The notes: generated by a model from the sequence alone, not told the origin. A DNA stretch of 59,710 bases from Vibrio galatheae (GCF_000967545.1 NZ_JXXV01000013.1:1-59710); one strand, 5' to 3'; positions 46,882 to 57,194 are shown, numbered from the stretch's first letter. Made by a program: numbers and translations.

Positions 46882-48837
46882 ATGAATATCAATTTATCGT
46901 CGGTATCTGACAGTCCCAAAGTAACCAAAATTACCAGTGAAGGTGGTGAAGTAAGCTCTGAATCACCAGAGTCCGGTGGCTTTTTCTCTAAGTTGGCCGC
47001 GTTAATCAAAGGCGAAAGTAGTCCCGAGACGAAAGTTGAAGAAGCCAAAGTGTCAGTCGAGCCTGAGGGTGAAGATGTTAGCGTCGAAGGTGATACTGAA
47101 GTCAAGAGCAGCAAGGCCTCAGAAACAGAAAATCAAAGTACCGATGAACTTTTGTCAACCAGCACAGGTGATGACGAATCAGTAAAGGCGACAAAAAGCA
47201 CAGCCGAGAGCGACGTTGCTAACATCGCGAAATCGGCATCAGATACTGATGATCAACAATCGGCTGAGAAAATTGTTGCGGATAATGATGAAGTCTTGCA
47301 GCGACTAGACCATGCCAATAAAGTTCTGCAACCGAAAGACGGCAAACCGTTGCCACAAGATAACAAGGTTCAAGCTGTTGATGCCTCTGATCAAGATCTT
47401 GTTGTGACGCAAAAAGGCGGGGTTAAGTCCGAGCAACAACATCATCAATCAGCTAAAGTGCTGGAAAGTACGGCTGATGATGGTGAAAAACCAAGCGGAC
47501 AGAAAGTGGTGGTGTCATCAGCAGAGGGTGAAGAGGTCGTAATCCCAGCCTCCGCTAAGCGTTTTGTCGACCAGCAATCGATCAAGCATTCTGAAGTTCA
47601 ACCTGCGCAAGAAAAACTATCCAACCCTGCTCGTTTAGTCGCGGCTAAGCAGCATAAGGGTAGTGATAGCCACAATGATATGCTAGAAGAGCCGATACAA
47701 GTACAGAGCGCCCCTACAAGTGTGGAGTCTGAGTTACCTCAAGCTGTACATGAAGAGGTAGTCGAGGTTGGCGCAGCAGCGGTAGTCGCCGCTGGGGGAG
47801 TGCTCGGCGCAAGTGCAGTGACGACAGCAAGCGCAACCGAAGCCTTGGATTCTGCAGCCGAACCAGTTTCAGTCAGTAGCCAAACGCTGAGCAGTGACAG
47901 TGTTGAAGGTGAAGCGGAACTTGACGCTAACTCGCCGCAGGTTACGGTTTCAGCGGCAGCCATCCCATGGACAACGCAGTTAGAAGGACAGGCAAAAGAT
48001 GAGGTTGCGATTAAAGCAGATACATCCGCTAAAGCGCAGCATACGCCAATCGCTCAGTCTGTTCATCAAGCGGTGGTGAATCAACAATCATCGGCTCAAT
48101 TAGTGCAATCTGCTGGGCAGCAAGCGATCATGCCAACTATGCCGACAGATTTAGCCGCAGCGCAGATGCAGCAAGCTGTTGTTGCGCCTAACGCAGCTGT
48201 AGCTCAGGAACAAGCTTTGATGAAAGCTGTCATGGGCGCTAAAGCGGCAGGTACGCTCGGACAAGTTGGGTCTAACAAAGAGAGTGCGCAGCAAGGGAGC
48301 GAGACAGGCTCCGGATTTGCTCAGCAATTGGCACAAGCGTCTGGACAGCAAGGCCCGGGGGCGTTGGCTCAAGTGAGAGCCGAGCAGGCAGCGCAAGCCC
48401 CATTGCAGCTCAGTAGAGAGTTAGCAAGTGATCAGGTGGCTGAACGAGTGCAAATGATGATGTCGAAGAATCTGAAAAATATTGATATCCGCCTCGACCC
48501 ACCAGAACTCGGTAGAATGCAAATCCGTATGCACATGAATGGTGACGCTGCGACGGTACACTTTACGGTTGCTAACCAACAGGCACGTGATGTGATAGAA
48601 CAATCAATGCCTAGACTGCGTGAAATGCTTGCTCAGCAAGGGGTTCAACTTGGCGACAGCTCAGTTCAGCAACAAGCAGCGGGTCAGCAGCAAAGACGTT
48701 ACGCAGATAGTGGTCAGGGCAATAATGGTCAAGGTAACAGCAGTCAGGGCTTCTCAGGTGAAGAAAACCTTGAACCAGACATCAATCTTGATTTGAATGT
48801 AGCGACAAAGCGTGATGGAATTAGTTATTACGCTTAA
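46882..48837 (+). CDS. fliK: Flagellar hook-length control protein FliK
   Basis: Secreted molecular ruler that switches export specificity through FlhB. The 651-residue protein has a long, acidic, low-complexity N-terminus (about 1-500) and a conserved C-terminal domain with LDPPELGRMQIRMHMNGDAATVHFTV (about 537-562), followed by a Gln/Gly/Asn-rich tail. An Ala/Val-rich hydrophobic stretch near 297-315 (EVGAAAVVAAGGVLGASAV) is unusual for this family. A sigma-54 promoter lies upstream. Confidence 0.93.
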   Translation: MNINLSSVSDSPKVTKITSEGGEVSSESPESGGFFSKLAALIKGESSPETKVEEAKVSVEPEGEDVSVEGDTEVKSSKASETENQSTDELLSTSTGDDESVKATKSTAESDVANIAKSASDTDDQQSAEKIVADNDEVLQRLDHANKVLQPKDGKPLPQDNKVQAVDASDQDLVVTQKGGVKSEQQHHQSAKVLESTADDGEKPSGQKVVVSSAEGEEVVIPASAKRFVDQQSIKHSEVQPAQEKLSNPARLVAAKQHKGSDSHNDMLEEPIQVQSAPTSVESELPQAVHEEVVEVGAAAVVAAGGVLGASAVTTASATEALDSAAEPVSVSSQTLSSDSVEGEAELDANSPQVTVSAAAIPWTTQLEGQAKDEVAIKADTSAKAQHTPIAQSVHQAVVNQQSSAQLVQSAGQQAIMPTMPTDLAAAQMQQAVVAPNAAVAQEQALMKAVMGAKAAGTLGQVGSNKESAQQGSETGSGFAQQLAQASGQQGPGALAQVRAEQAAQAPLQLSRELASDQVAERVQMMMSKNLKNIDIRLDPPELGRMQIRMHMNGDAATVHFTVANQQARDVIEQSMPRLREMLAQQGVQLGDSSVQQQAAGQQQRRYADSGQGNNGQGNSSQGFSGEENLEPDINLDLNVATKRDGISYYA

Positions 48838-48872
48838 ACTGTTAATAATAAAAGAATAGAGAACGTTACGTT

Positions 48873-49370
48873 ATGGCAGACGAAGAACTGGAAACGGAAG
48901 CTCCCAAAGGAAAAAGTAAGTTACTGATCATCATAATTGCCGTCGTGGTGTTATTGGCTGGTGGTGGAGGCGCGGCGTTCTTCCTGATGGGATCGGATGA
49001 TGCGGCTGAGGAGCAGCAAGCGATCACACAAGACGCAGCGGCACCTGTCGATCCAGTAGCCTATGTAAATATCCCCCAACCATTTTTGTTTAATGTCACA
49101 GGCGATAAGAAAGATCGCTTAGTGCAGATTAAAGTACAACTGATGGTTCGTGGCAGTGAAAATGAAAATCTAGCTCGCTATCATTCACCTCTGATTGAAA
49201 GTACATTATTGAGCACGTTTGCCTCTGCGACGGTTGATCAGTTGAGAACGGTCAACGGTCGTGTTGAGTTACGAGATAAGGCGACCGACGATATCAAAGC
49301 CAGCTTAAATCGAGCAGTCGGGCAGCCGGTGATTGAACGTGTGCTATTTACTGACTTTGTAATGCAATAG
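48873..49370 (+). CDS. fliL: Flagellar basal body-associated protein FliL
   Basis: Inner-membrane protein that surrounds the stator and supports torque, notably in sodium-driven polar flagella. The 165-residue protein has a short charged cytoplasmic start, one transmembrane helix (LLIIIIAVVVLLAGGGGAAFF, about 17-37) and a periplasmic stomatin-like domain. It is followed by fliM after 7 nt. Confidence 0.95.
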   Translation: MADEELETEAPKGKSKLLIIIIAVVVLLAGGGGAAFFLMGSDDAAEEQQAITQDAAAPVDPVAYVNIPQPFLFNVTGDKKDRLVQIKVQLMVRGSENENLARYHSPLIESTLLSTFASATVDQLRTVNGRVELRDKATDDIKASLNRAVGQPVIERVLFTDFVMQ

Positions 49371-49377
49371 GTGACGT

Positions 49378-50427
49378 GTGACTGATCTATTAAGCCAAGA
49401 CGAAATTGATGCGCTGTTACATGGTGTAGATGATGTTGATGAGGCCGATGATGATGAAGTGGTGGCGGATGCCAGTGCGGTAGACTTTGACTTTTCATCA
49501 CAAGACCGCATTGTCCGCGGTCGAATGCCAACTCTGGAGCTGATTAACGAGCGTTTTGCCCGCCACATGCGCATTAGCTTGTTCAACATGCTGCGTAAAA
49601 CAGCAGAAGTTTCGATCAATGGCGTACAAATGATGAAATTTGGTGAATACCAAAACACCTTGTACGTTCCAACCAGTTTGAACATGGTGCGTTTCAGACC
49701 GTTAAAAGGTACAGCCCTTATCACCATGGAAGCACGTTTGGTCTTCATTTTGGTAGAAAACTTCTTTGGTGGTGATGGACGCTTCCATGCCCGTATCGAA
49801 GGTCGTGAATTTACGCCAACCGAACGTCGAATCGTCCAGCTATTGTTAAAGATTGTATTTGAAGATTACAAAGAAGCTTGGTCGCCAGTGATGGGGGTTG
49901 AATTTGAGTATCTTGACTCCGAAGTAAACCCAAGTATGGCAAACATTGTAAGCCCGACGGAAGTGATCGTCGTGAGCTCGTTCCATATCGAAGTTGATGG
50001 TGGTGGTGGTGACTTCCACGTTGTCATGCCGTACTCCATGGTTGAGCCGATTCGCGAGCTATTGGATGCCGGTGTACAATCCGACAAAATGGAAACAGAC
50101 GTTCGTTGGAGTACCGCACTGCGTGAAGAGATCATGGATGTGCCGGTCAACTTCCGTGTCGATCTACTCGAGCAAGATATCTCGCTACGTGACTTAATGG
50201 AGCTCCAGCCAGGAGATATCATTCCGATTGAGATGCCAGAACATGCAGTGATGTTTGTCGAAGAATTACCTACTTATCGTGTGAAGATGGGGCGTTCAGG
50301 AGACAAAATTGCGGTTCAGGTTTCACAAGAAATCAAACGACCTGATGTGGTCAAAACGGATATCGCTTTCTTAGGTAAAGACGTCATTTCTGAGCTAGAA
50401 GAAGACGAAGGCGAAATCGAAGATTAA
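49378..50427 (+). CDS. fliM: Flagellar motor switch protein FliM
   Basis: C-ring protein that binds CheY-P and sets rotation direction. The 349-residue protein starts at GTG and has the CheY-binding N-terminal peptide TDLLSQDEIDALLHGV. The CheC-like middle domain contains RMPTLELINERFARHMRISLFNMLR, and the SpoA-like C-terminal domain contains DLMELQPGDIIPIEMPEHAVM. fliN follows after 20 nt. Confidence 0.97.
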   Translation: MTDLLSQDEIDALLHGVDDVDEADDDEVVADASAVDFDFSSQDRIVRGRMPTLELINERFARHMRISLFNMLRKTAEVSINGVQMMKFGEYQNTLYVPTSLNMVRFRPLKGTALITMEARLVFILVENFFGGDGRFHARIEGREFTPTERRIVQLLLKIVFEDYKEAWSPVMGVEFEYLDSEVNPSMANIVSPTEVIVVSSFHIEVDGGGGDFHVVMPYSMVEPIRELLDAGVQSDKMETDVRWSTALREEIMDVPVNFRVDLLEQDISLRDLMELQPGDIIPIEMPEHAVMFVEELPTYRVKMGRSGDKIAVQVSQEIKRPDVVKTDIAFLGKDVISELEEDEGEIED

Positions 50428-50447
50428 GAGAATAATAGGTAACGTAT

Positions 50448-50858
50448 ATGGAACCAAGTGACGACCAAAAACTGGCGGACGAATGGGCCGCGGCATTAGG
50501 TGAAGACCCGAGCGCGCCTGAGATTGACGTCGATGAAGTGATGAATGCTCAGCTTGATGAACTGAAAGATACATCATCACCGATTTCTGACGATGAACGT
50601 CGTAAGCTTGATACCATCTTAGATATTCCAGTCACTATCTCTATGGAAGTCGGCCGTTCACAAATCAGCATTCGTAACCTGTTGCAGCTCAACCAAGGTT
50701 CGGTCGTTGAGCTAGAGCGTTTGGCCGGTGAGTCATTAGATGTGTTGGTTAATGGCACCTTAATCGCCCACGGAGAAGTGGTAGTGGTCAACGATAAGTT
50801 TGGTATTCGTCTAACCGACGTGATCAGCCAAACTGAGCGCATCAAGAAACTGCGATAG
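50448..50858 (+). CDS. fliN: Flagellar motor switch protein FliN
   Basis: Base of the C-ring and docking site for FliH. The 136-residue protein has an acidic N-terminus and a SpoA domain (about 55-132) with ILDIPVTISMEVGRSQISIRNLLQLNQGSVVELERLAGE. It is followed by fliO after 13 nt. Confidence 0.96.
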   Translation: MEPSDDQKLADEWAAALGEDPSAPEIDVDEVMNAQLDELKDTSSPISDDERRKLDTILDIPVTISMEVGRSQISIRNLLQLNQGSVVELERLAGESLDVLVNGTLIAHGEVVVVNDKFGIRLTDVISQTERIKKLR

Positions 50859-50871
50859 CTTAAGGATAAGT

Positions 50872-51282
50872 ATGTCTTTTAAGGTTAAGGAGTACTTACT
50901 TTACTCGCTTATACTGCTTTCTCCTTCTGCTATGGCGGGTGTTTCATCGCCAAGCAACCAGCTTGATTGGGCGACCACATTTGGGTCGCTCTTATTCGTT
51001 ATAGTCTTCATTTTGCTTTTAGCATGGTTACTAAAACGAATGCGCGTCCCGTCTTTGGTAAATCAAAAAGGTTTGAGTGTAATCCGTCAAATCGCGGTTG
51101 GCCATAAAGAGCGAATCGTGATTGTTCAAGCCGGTGAAGAACAATTTTTAGTCGGCGTAACAGCACAATCGATTCAACTGATATCGAAGCTGGATAAACC
51201 TTTGTCTCAGGAGGAGATGGCTGCGAGTCCGTTTTCAAATCAACTGACTCAGCTGTTAAAAATGCATGATAAAAGCCAATAA
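50872..51282 (+). CDS. fliO: Flagellar biosynthetic protein FliO
   Basis: Assists assembly of the FliP/FliQ/FliR export gate. The 136-residue protein has a signal-like start (about 1-23), one transmembrane helix ([20 protein letters not shown], about 35-55) and a small cytoplasmic domain ([31 protein letters not shown]). Its end overlaps the fliP start by 17 nt. Confidence 0.93.
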   Translation: MSFKVKEYLLYSLILLSPSAMAGVSSPSNQLDWATTFGSLLFVIVFILLLAWLLKRMRVPSLVNQKGLSVIRQIAVGHKERIVIVQAGEEQFLVGVTAQSIQLISKLDKPLSQEEMAASPFSNQLTQLLKMHDKSQ

Positions 51283-52138
51283 TCTAACACGGCTGGTACT
51301 GGCATTGGTACTTATGTGCTTGGCACCTTTGTCCTTTGCGCAGCAAGAAATTGAAACGCCTGTGCCTGCCAACATCGCACCGTCAGACTCAGTCACAGTA
51401 ACGGCGATGGAACAAGAGCAAGGCGCATCGAGAACCATCGCGGCAGGCAGTGTTGCGGGTGGAGGCGGAATCCCAGCCTTCACTATGACAACTAACCCCG
51501 ATGGTAGTGAAGATTACTCAATAAACCTGCAGATATTGGCCTTAATGACCATGCTCGGCTTTTTGCCAGCGATGGTTATTTTGATGACATCTTTTACCCG
51601 TATTGTGGTGGTGATGTCGATCTTAAGACAAGCTATGGGCTTGCAACAAACGCCATCAAACCAAGTCATTATTGGCATCGCGATTTTTCTTACCTTCTTC
51701 ATCATGTCACCTGTACTAAGCAAAATTAATGACGATGCTATTCAGCCTTACATTAATGAGCAGATTTCAGCGCGTCAGGCGTTTGATGTAGCGCAAGTGC
51801 CAATGAAAGACTTTATGCTCAAGCAAACACGAGTCAAAGACTTAGAAACCTTTGTCAATATTTCAGGCTCAACAGCAACCGCACCTGAAGATGTTTCGAT
51901 GGCAGTGTTAATTCCAGCCTTTATCACTTCAGAGCTGAAAACCGCTTTCCAGATTGGATTCATGCTGTTTTTACCTTTCTTAATTATTGACTTGGTGGTG
52001 GCCTCGGTGTTGATGGCGATGGGTATGATGATGCTCTCGCCAATGATCGTTTCTTTGCCATTCAAGCTGATGCTATTTGTCTTGGTTGATGGTTGGAATC
52101 TGATTTTGTCTACCTTGGCCGGCAGTTTCGCTTTGTGA
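51266..52138 (+). CDS. fliP: Flagellar export gate protein FliP
   Basis: Core pore subunit of the export gate. The 290-residue protein has a cleavable signal peptide (about 1-25, [16 protein letters not shown]) and four transmembrane helices. It shows the family motifs [25 protein letters not shown] and [21 protein letters not shown], and LAGSF at the end. It starts inside fliO and is followed by fliQ. Confidence 0.97.
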   Translation: MIKANNLTRLVLALVLMCLAPLSFAQQEIETPVPANIAPSDSVTVTAMEQEQGASRTIAAGSVAGGGGIPAFTMTTNPDGSEDYSINLQILALMTMLGFLPAMVILMTSFTRIVVVMSILRQAMGLQQTPSNQVIIGIAIFLTFFIMSPVLSKINDDAIQPYINEQISARQAFDVAQVPMKDFMLKQTRVKDLETFVNISGSTATAPEDVSMAVLIPAFITSELKTAFQIGFMLFLPFLIIDLVVASVLMAMGMMMLSPMIVSLPFKLMLFVLVDGWNLILSTLAGSFAL

Positions 52139-52151
52139 TGGGAGAAAAACG

Positions 52152-52421
52152 ATGACTCCTGAAATGTTTGTTGAGCTTTTTCGCGATGCACTGTGGATGG
52201 TACTTATCATGGTGTGCGCGATCATTATACCTAGCTTAATGATTGGTTTAGTGGTTGCCATTTTCCAGGCAGCGACGTCGATTAACGAACAGACACTCAG
52301 TTTCTTACCCCGTCTGATTGTGACCTTACTGACCTTAATGATGTTTGCGCATTGGATGACGCAGATGCTAATGGAGTTTTTCTTTAGCATGATCGAGCGG
52401 CTTCCTCAGGTACTCTACTAG
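52152..52421 (+). CDS. fliQ: Flagellar export gate protein FliQ
   Basis: An 89-residue subunit of the export gate with two transmembrane helices (ALWMVLIMVCAIIIPSLMIGL and LIVTLLTLMMFAHWMTQML). The family segment GLVVAIFQAATSINEQTLSF lies between them. It is tightly spaced between fliP and fliR. Confidence 0.96.
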   Translation: MTPEMFVELFRDALWMVLIMVCAIIIPSLMIGLVVAIFQAATSINEQTLSFLPRLIVTLLTLMMFAHWMTQMLMEFFFSMIERLPQVLY

Positions 52422-52429
52422 GTCTCGCC

Positions 52430-53212
52430 ATGGAGTATCCAACCAGCATTGTTTTAGATTGGATTGCTAACTACTTTTGGCCGTACACGCGAATTGCGGC
52501 CATGCTGATGGTGATGTCGGTAACAGGGGCTCGCTTTGTCTCAACCCGAGTGCGTTTATATCTGGGCTTGGCGATAACCTTTGCGGTGATGCCGGTAATT
52601 CCTGCTGTTCCGGACAATATTGAACTGCTCTCATTTGCCGGATTCATGACGCTGCTTGAACAAATTATTATTGGTGTCGCTATGGGTACGGTGACGCAAT
52701 TTATGATTCAAACTTTCGTTATCTTAGGTCAAATCTTAGGTATGCAGTCGAGTTTAGGTTTTGCGTCTATGGTCGACCCGGCAAACGGGCAAAATACTCC
52801 TTTGCTCGGTCAGCTGTTTATGTTTTTGGCGACGATGTTTTTTTTGGCGACCGATGGTCACTTAAAAATGATCATGCTGGTGGTCATGAGCTTCAAATCA
52901 TTGCCAATTGGAACTGGTTCACTGACCAGTGTCGATTTCAGGGAGTTGGCGCTTTGGCTCGGCATTATGTTTAAAGTCGCGCTGAGTATGTCACTGTCTG
53001 GCATTATTGCGCTGCTGACGATTAACCTTTCTTTTGGTGTGATGACACGTGCCGCTCCACAGTTGAACATTTTCTCTTTGGGTTTTGCGTTTGCCTTGAT
53101 GGTCGGCTTGCTTCTATGTTGGTACATCATTGCTGGGTTGTACAATCACTATGAACTATTCTGGTTACAGGGCGAGCAGCAAGTTTGCCAGTTCATTAGG
53201 CTAGATTGTTAG
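52430..53212 (+). CDS. fliR: Flagellar export gate protein FliR
   Basis: A 260-residue integral membrane subunit of the export gate with six predicted helices and the family segment GFASMVDPANGQNTPLLGQL in the middle. It lies 8 nt after fliQ and 8 nt before the flhB start. Confidence 0.96.
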   Translation: MEYPTSIVLDWIANYFWPYTRIAAMLMVMSVTGARFVSTRVRLYLGLAITFAVMPVIPAVPDNIELLSFAGFMTLLEQIIIGVAMGTVTQFMIQTFVILGQILGMQSSLGFASMVDPANGQNTPLLGQLFMFLATMFFLATDGHLKMIMLVVMSFKSLPIGTGSLTSVDFRELALWLGIMFKVALSMSLSGIIALLTINLSFGVMTRAAPQLNIFSLGFAFALMVGLLLCWYIIAGLYNHYELFWLQGEQQVCQFIRLDC

Positions 53213-53220
53213 GAGGCGCA

Positions 53221-54351
53221 ATGGCAGAGTCAGACGGTCAAGAACGCACAGAAGACGCCACGCCCAGACGCTTGCAACAAGCGCGTGAAAAAGGGCAGGT
53301 TGCAAGGTCAAAAGAGTTAGCGTCTGTGTCAGTGTTGGTAGTAGGTTCCATTGCCCTAATGTGGTTTGGTGAAAGCCTCGCAAGCGCTCTGTTCAAAGCA
53401 ATGGGGAGGCTGTTCAATCTTTCTCGTGATGAAATTTTCGATCAAGTTAAGCTGTTTGATATTGCTTTGGGCTCGCTAGGCAGCTTACTACTACCGTTAC
53501 TGCTTATTCTCGTTACCTTGTTTATTGCGGCGCTTGCTGGGGCGGCTGGGGTTGGTGGCGTTAACTTTTCAGCTCAGGCGGCGATGCCTAAATGGTCAAA
53601 GATGAACCCTTTGAGTGGCCTAAAGCGCATGGTGGGCCTTCAGAGCTGGGTTGAGCTGGTTAAGTCGATCTTAAAAGTCGCGCTGGTATCTGGAATGGCG
53701 TTTTATCTGATCAATGCCGCCAAAGAAGATTTGTTCCAGTTGAGCATGGATGTCTATCCGCAGAACATTTTCCATGCGCTCGATATCTTACTGAATTTTG
53801 TCTTGTTGATTAGTTGTACCTTGCTGATCGTTGTCGCAATAGATATACCCTTTCAAATCTGGCAGCACGCGAATCAACTCAAAATGACCAAGCAAGAGGT
53901 CAAAGACGAATACAAAGAGACCGAAGGTAAACCTGAAGTCAAAGGTCGTATCCGTATGTTGCAACGGGAAGCCGCTCAGCGCCGCATGATGGCTGAAGTT
54001 CCCCAAGCTGATGTGATTGTAACCAACCCTGAGCACTTTTCTGTCGCTTTACGGTATAAGCAAGACACTGACCGAGCGCCAATTGTGGTAGCAAAAGGGA
54101 CGGATCATATGGCACTGAAAATCCGCGAAGTTGCGCGAGAACACGATATTTATGTTGTCCCGGCACCGCCATTAGCACGGGCTCTTTATCACTCGACGGA
54201 GCTGGAACAAGAGATACCAGACGGTCTGTTTACCGCTGTGGCACAAATCCTCGCTTATGTTTTTCAGCTTAAGCAGTACCGTAAGCGTGGTGGTCAAAGA
54301 CCAAACCTTAAAACCTCTGAGCTACCAATACCGCCGGAATATCGCAAATAG
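53221..54351 (+). CDS. flhB: Flagellar export switch protein FlhB (NPEH variant)
   Basis: Export gate protein whose self-cleavage changes substrate specificity from rod/hook to filament. I start at the ATG at 53221 (MAESDGQERTEDATPRR), with AGGAGG upstream, giving 376 residues. Four transmembrane helices (about 30-210) precede a cytoplasmic domain. The cleavage site reads N269-P270-E271-H272 where most bacteria have NPTH; the catalytic Asn and Pro are kept. It is the last flagellar gene here, and flhA is not adjacent. Confidence 0.96.
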   Translation: MAESDGQERTEDATPRRLQQAREKGQVARSKELASVSVLVVGSIALMWFGESLASALFKAMGRLFNLSRDEIFDQVKLFDIALGSLGSLLLPLLLILVTLFIAALAGAAGVGGVNFSAQAAMPKWSKMNPLSGLKRMVGLQSWVELVKSILKVALVSGMAFYLINAAKEDLFQLSMDVYPQNIFHALDILLNFVLLISCTLLIVVAIDIPFQIWQHANQLKMTKQEVKDEYKETEGKPEVKGRIRMLQREAAQRRMMAEVPQADVIVTNPEHFSVALRYKQDTDRAPIVVAKGTDHMALKIREVAREHDIYVVPAPPLARALYHSTELEQEIPDGLFTAVAQILAYVFQLKQYRKRGGQRPNLKTSELPIPPEYRK

Positions 54352-54352
54352 C

Positions 54353-54883
54353 TTACTTGTCGGGAATGGAAAGCAAAACTAATAACGCTCCGTCACCGCC
54401 AAACTCCAACGGTGCTTGGTGGAATGCCATTACGTCAGGGTGCTGCGCCAGCCATAGAGGTGCCTTTTGCTTAAGGATATGTTTACCAATGCCGTGTTGA
54501 ACGCAGGCACAGGAAATCTCATTTTTAATGCAGTAGGCGATCATCGCGCCAAGTTCACGTTTGGCCTCTTTTTGCGTCATGCCGTGCATATCTAAGAATA
54601 CATCGGGGACGTACACACCGCGGCGCAGTCGTTTTACTTCATATTGAGACACATCGTCGCGGGCATAGCGGGTTGGGCCTTCTTCGTTGAGCAGCGGCAC
54701 AAACTCATCGGAAAAATAGAACTCGGTATCGCTAGCTTCACGAGCAGTACGAGTAATTTCTTTTTGCTTAGTATTTTTTTTTGGTTGCTGGACTATGGTA
54801 TCCTGTGACAACTTTTTTACGCCTTGTACTGCATCCCTAAATAGGGCGAAGTCATCATTCATATCGGTGTCTTTTTTGCTCAT
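54353..54883 (-). CDS. smrB: Ribosome rescue endonuclease SmrB
   Basis: Smr-domain nuclease that cleaves mRNA between collided ribosomes. The 176-residue protein has an N-terminal tail (about 1-90) that binds ribosomes in the E. coli protein. The Smr domain carries the DxH motif LDMHGMTQKEAK (about 98-109) and the HGxGxHxLK motif HGIGKHILK. It is convergent with flhB (1-nt gap) and divergent from prmB, the same arrangement as smrB-prmB in E. coli. Confidence 0.95.
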   Translation of the reverse strand: MSKKDTDMNDDFALFRDAVQGVKKLSQDTIVQQPKKNTKQKEITRTAREASDTEFYFSDEFVPLLNEEGPTRYARDDVSQYEVKRLRRGVYVPDVFLDMHGMTQKEAKRELGAMIAYCIKNEISCACVQHGIGKHILKQKAPLWLAQHPDVMAFHQAPLEFGGDGALLVLLSIPDK

Positions 54884-54947
54884 GGGACTAGCTAGTAAAT
54901 ATATATAAATGCAATTGGCAGTATTGTAGCGCTTTTCGGAGGCAATT

Positions 54948-55880
54948 TTGGATAAGATTTTTGTAGAAGAAGCGGTTTCAGAACTTCACACGCTTCAAGA
55001 TATGATGCGTTGGACAGTGAGCCGTTTCAATGCCGCTAACCTATTTTATGGTCATGGCACTGATAACGCGTGGGATGAAGCAGTGCAGCTCATCTTACCA
55101 ACGCTGTACTTACCCATTGATGTGCCTCCTCATGTGTTGAATTCACGTTTAACCACCAGCGAGCGTATGCGTATTGTCGAACGTGTGGTTAAGCGTATTA
55201 ACGAACGCACTCCAACGGCTTACCTGACCAATCGCGCTTGGTTCTGCGGTTTAGAGTTTTATGTTGATGAGCGTGTACTCGTACCACGCTCGCCGATTGG
55301 TGAGCTGATTCAAGCTGAGTTCCAACCTTGGTTAGTCGAAGAACCAACACGTATTATGGACTTGTGTACTGGCAGTGGTTGTATTGCGATTGCTTGTGCG
55401 CACGCCTTTCCACATGCTGAAGTAGATGCGATTGATATTTCAACAGATGCATTGCAAGTTGCCGAACAGAATGTTCAAGATCATGGCATGGAGCAGCAAG
55501 TGTTCCCAATCCGCTCAGATCTCTTCCGTGACTTACCAAAAGAGCAGTACGATCTGATTGTTTCGAACCCGCCATACGTTGACCAAGAGGATATGAACAG
55601 CTTACCTCAGGAGTTTACTCATGAGCCTGAGCTTGGCTTAGCGGCAGGTACTGATGGATTGAAGTTGGTTCGCCGTATTTTAGCCAACGCACCAGATTAT
55701 CTAACCGAGAAAGGTATTCTTATCTGTGAAGTGGGCAACTCTATGGTTCATATGATGGAGCAATATCCTCATATTCCATTTACTTGGCTAGAGTTCGAAA
55801 ACGGTGGTCACGGCGTGTTTATGCTCACGCGCGAGCAGATGCTTGAGCACGCGGCTGAGTTCTCTATCTACCGAGATTAG
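54948..55880 (+). CDS. prmB: 50S ribosomal protein L3 glutamine methyltransferase PrmB
   Basis: SAM-dependent enzyme that methylates a glutamine of ribosomal protein L3. The 310-residue product starts at a TTG at 54948, preceded by GGAGG with a 5-nt gap; no ATG fits better. Motifs are [15 protein letters not shown] (SAM binding) and the catalytic N207-P-P-Y in [14 protein letters not shown]. It sits between smrB and aroC in conserved order and ends at a strong terminator. Confidence 0.96.
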   Translation: MDKIFVEEAVSELHTLQDMMRWTVSRFNAANLFYGHGTDNAWDEAVQLILPTLYLPIDVPPHVLNSRLTTSERMRIVERVVKRINERTPTAYLTNRAWFCGLEFYVDERVLVPRSPIGELIQAEFQPWLVEEPTRIMDLCTGSGCIAIACAHAFPHAEVDAIDISTDALQVAEQNVQDHGMEQQVFPIRSDLFRDLPKEQYDLIVSNPPYVDQEDMNSLPQEFTHEPELGLAAGTDGLKLVRRILANAPDYLTEKGILICEVGNSMVHMMEQYPHIPFTWLEFENGGHGVFMLTREQMLEHAAEFSIYRD

Positions 55881-55906
55881 CCAGCAACATCTCACTGAGA
55901 TGACTA

Positions 55907-55936
55907 ACGCCAAGTTAACGATAACTTGGCGTTTTT
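55907..55936 (+). terminator. Terminator after prmB
   Basis: Perfect 12-bp arms AACGCCAAGTTA (55907-55918) and TAACTTGGCGTT (55923-55934), 4-nt loop, U-run. Confidence 0.93.
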
Positions 55937-56064
55937 TATGCGGGTTAAAAAGCAAAATAGATCCCTTTTAGGGGTTTACATCAATCCGTAATAAAGCGAC
56001 TATGAATTTACGAAGAATTGAAGTGTAAAGCTCTGTTTACGGGGCGCATAAGATTGAGGAAGTA

Positions 56065-57150
56065 ATGGCAGGAAACAGTATCGGACAACATTTCCGTGTA
56101 ACGACATTCGGAGAAAGTCACGGTATCGCACTAGGATGTATCGTTGACGGATGCCCTCCAGGGTTAGAAATTACGGAAGCGGATATTCAAGTAGACTTGG
56201 ATCGCCGTCGTCCGGGCACTTCACGTTATACCACTCAACGCCGTGAACCGGATGAGGTTAAAATTCTCTCTGGTGTGTTTGAAGGCAAAACAACGGGCAC
56301 GTCCATTGGCCTGTTAATTGAGAACACCGATCAGCGTTCTAAAGATTACTCAGAAATTAAAGACAAGTTCCGTCCAGGTCACGCGGATTACACTTACCAC
56401 CAAAAATACGGTGTACGTGACTACCGTGGTGGTGGCCGCTCATCTGCGCGCGAAACAGCCATGCGTGTTGCCGCAGGTTCTATCGCAAAGAAATATCTCC
56501 AGCAAGAATTTGGCGTCGAGATTCGCGCTTACTTAGCGCAAATGGGTGACGTGTCGATTGATAAAGTCGATTGGGACGAAATCGAGAACAACGCTTTCTT
56601 CTGCCCTGACACGGATAAGGTAGACGCGTTTGACCAACTGATCCGTGATTTGAAAAAGCAGGGTGATTCCATTGGTGCTAAGCTCCAAGTGGTCGCGACC
56701 AATGTCCCTGTCGGCCTCGGTGAGCCTGTATTTGATCGCTTAGACGCCGATATCGCACATGCACTGATGAGTATCAATGCAGTCAAAGGAGTTGAGATTG
56801 GCGATGGCTTTGCAGTTGTAAACCAAAAAGGCAGCCAACACAGAGATGAGCTCACTCCTAGTGGCTTTGCGAGCAACCATGCTGGCGGTATCTTGGGTGG
56901 TATCTCTACTGGTCAGGACATTGTGGCAAACATTGCACTTAAGCCAACGTCGAGTATTACCGTCCCTGGTGAAACTATCACGCGCCAAGGTGAAGCAACG
57001 CAATTGATCACCAAAGGTCGCCACGATCCATGTGTTGGTATCCGCGCGGTGCCAATTGCGGAAGCGATGTTGGCAATTGTCGTACTCGACCATCTACTGC
57101 GTCATCGCGGCCAAAACCACGGTGTGACGACAGAAACACCGCAGATTTAA
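56065..57150 (+). CDS. aroC: Chorismate synthase
   Basis: FMN-dependent enzyme that makes chorismate from EPSP, the last shared step of aromatic amino-acid synthesis. It has 361 residues with the family signatures [18 protein letters not shown] (about 12-29), [25 protein letters not shown] and [21 protein letters not shown]. It lies between prmB and the interrupted epmC. A terminator follows directly. Confidence 0.98.
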   Translation: MAGNSIGQHFRVTTFGESHGIALGCIVDGCPPGLEITEADIQVDLDRRRPGTSRYTTQRREPDEVKILSGVFEGKTTGTSIGLLIENTDQRSKDYSEIKDKFRPGHADYTYHQKYGVRDYRGGGRSSARETAMRVAAGSIAKKYLQQEFGVEIRAYLAQMGDVSIDKVDWDEIENNAFFCPDTDKVDAFDQLIRDLKKQGDSIGAKLQVVATNVPVGLGEPVFDRLDADIAHALMSINAVKGVEIGDGFAVVNQKGSQHRDELTPSGFASNHAGGILGGISTGQDIVANIALKPTSSITVPGETITRQGEATQLITKGRHDPCVGIRAVPIAEAMLAIVVLDHLLRHRGQNHGVTTETPQI

Positions 57151-57168
57151 TCTCTGCTCAGCTTAAAG

Positions 57169-57194
57169 ACGGCCTCTTGATTGAGGCCGTTTTC
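57169..57194 (+). terminator. Terminator after aroC
   Basis: Arms ACGGCCTC (57169-57176) and GAGGCCGT (57183-57190), 6-nt loop, four U. Confidence 0.85.
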
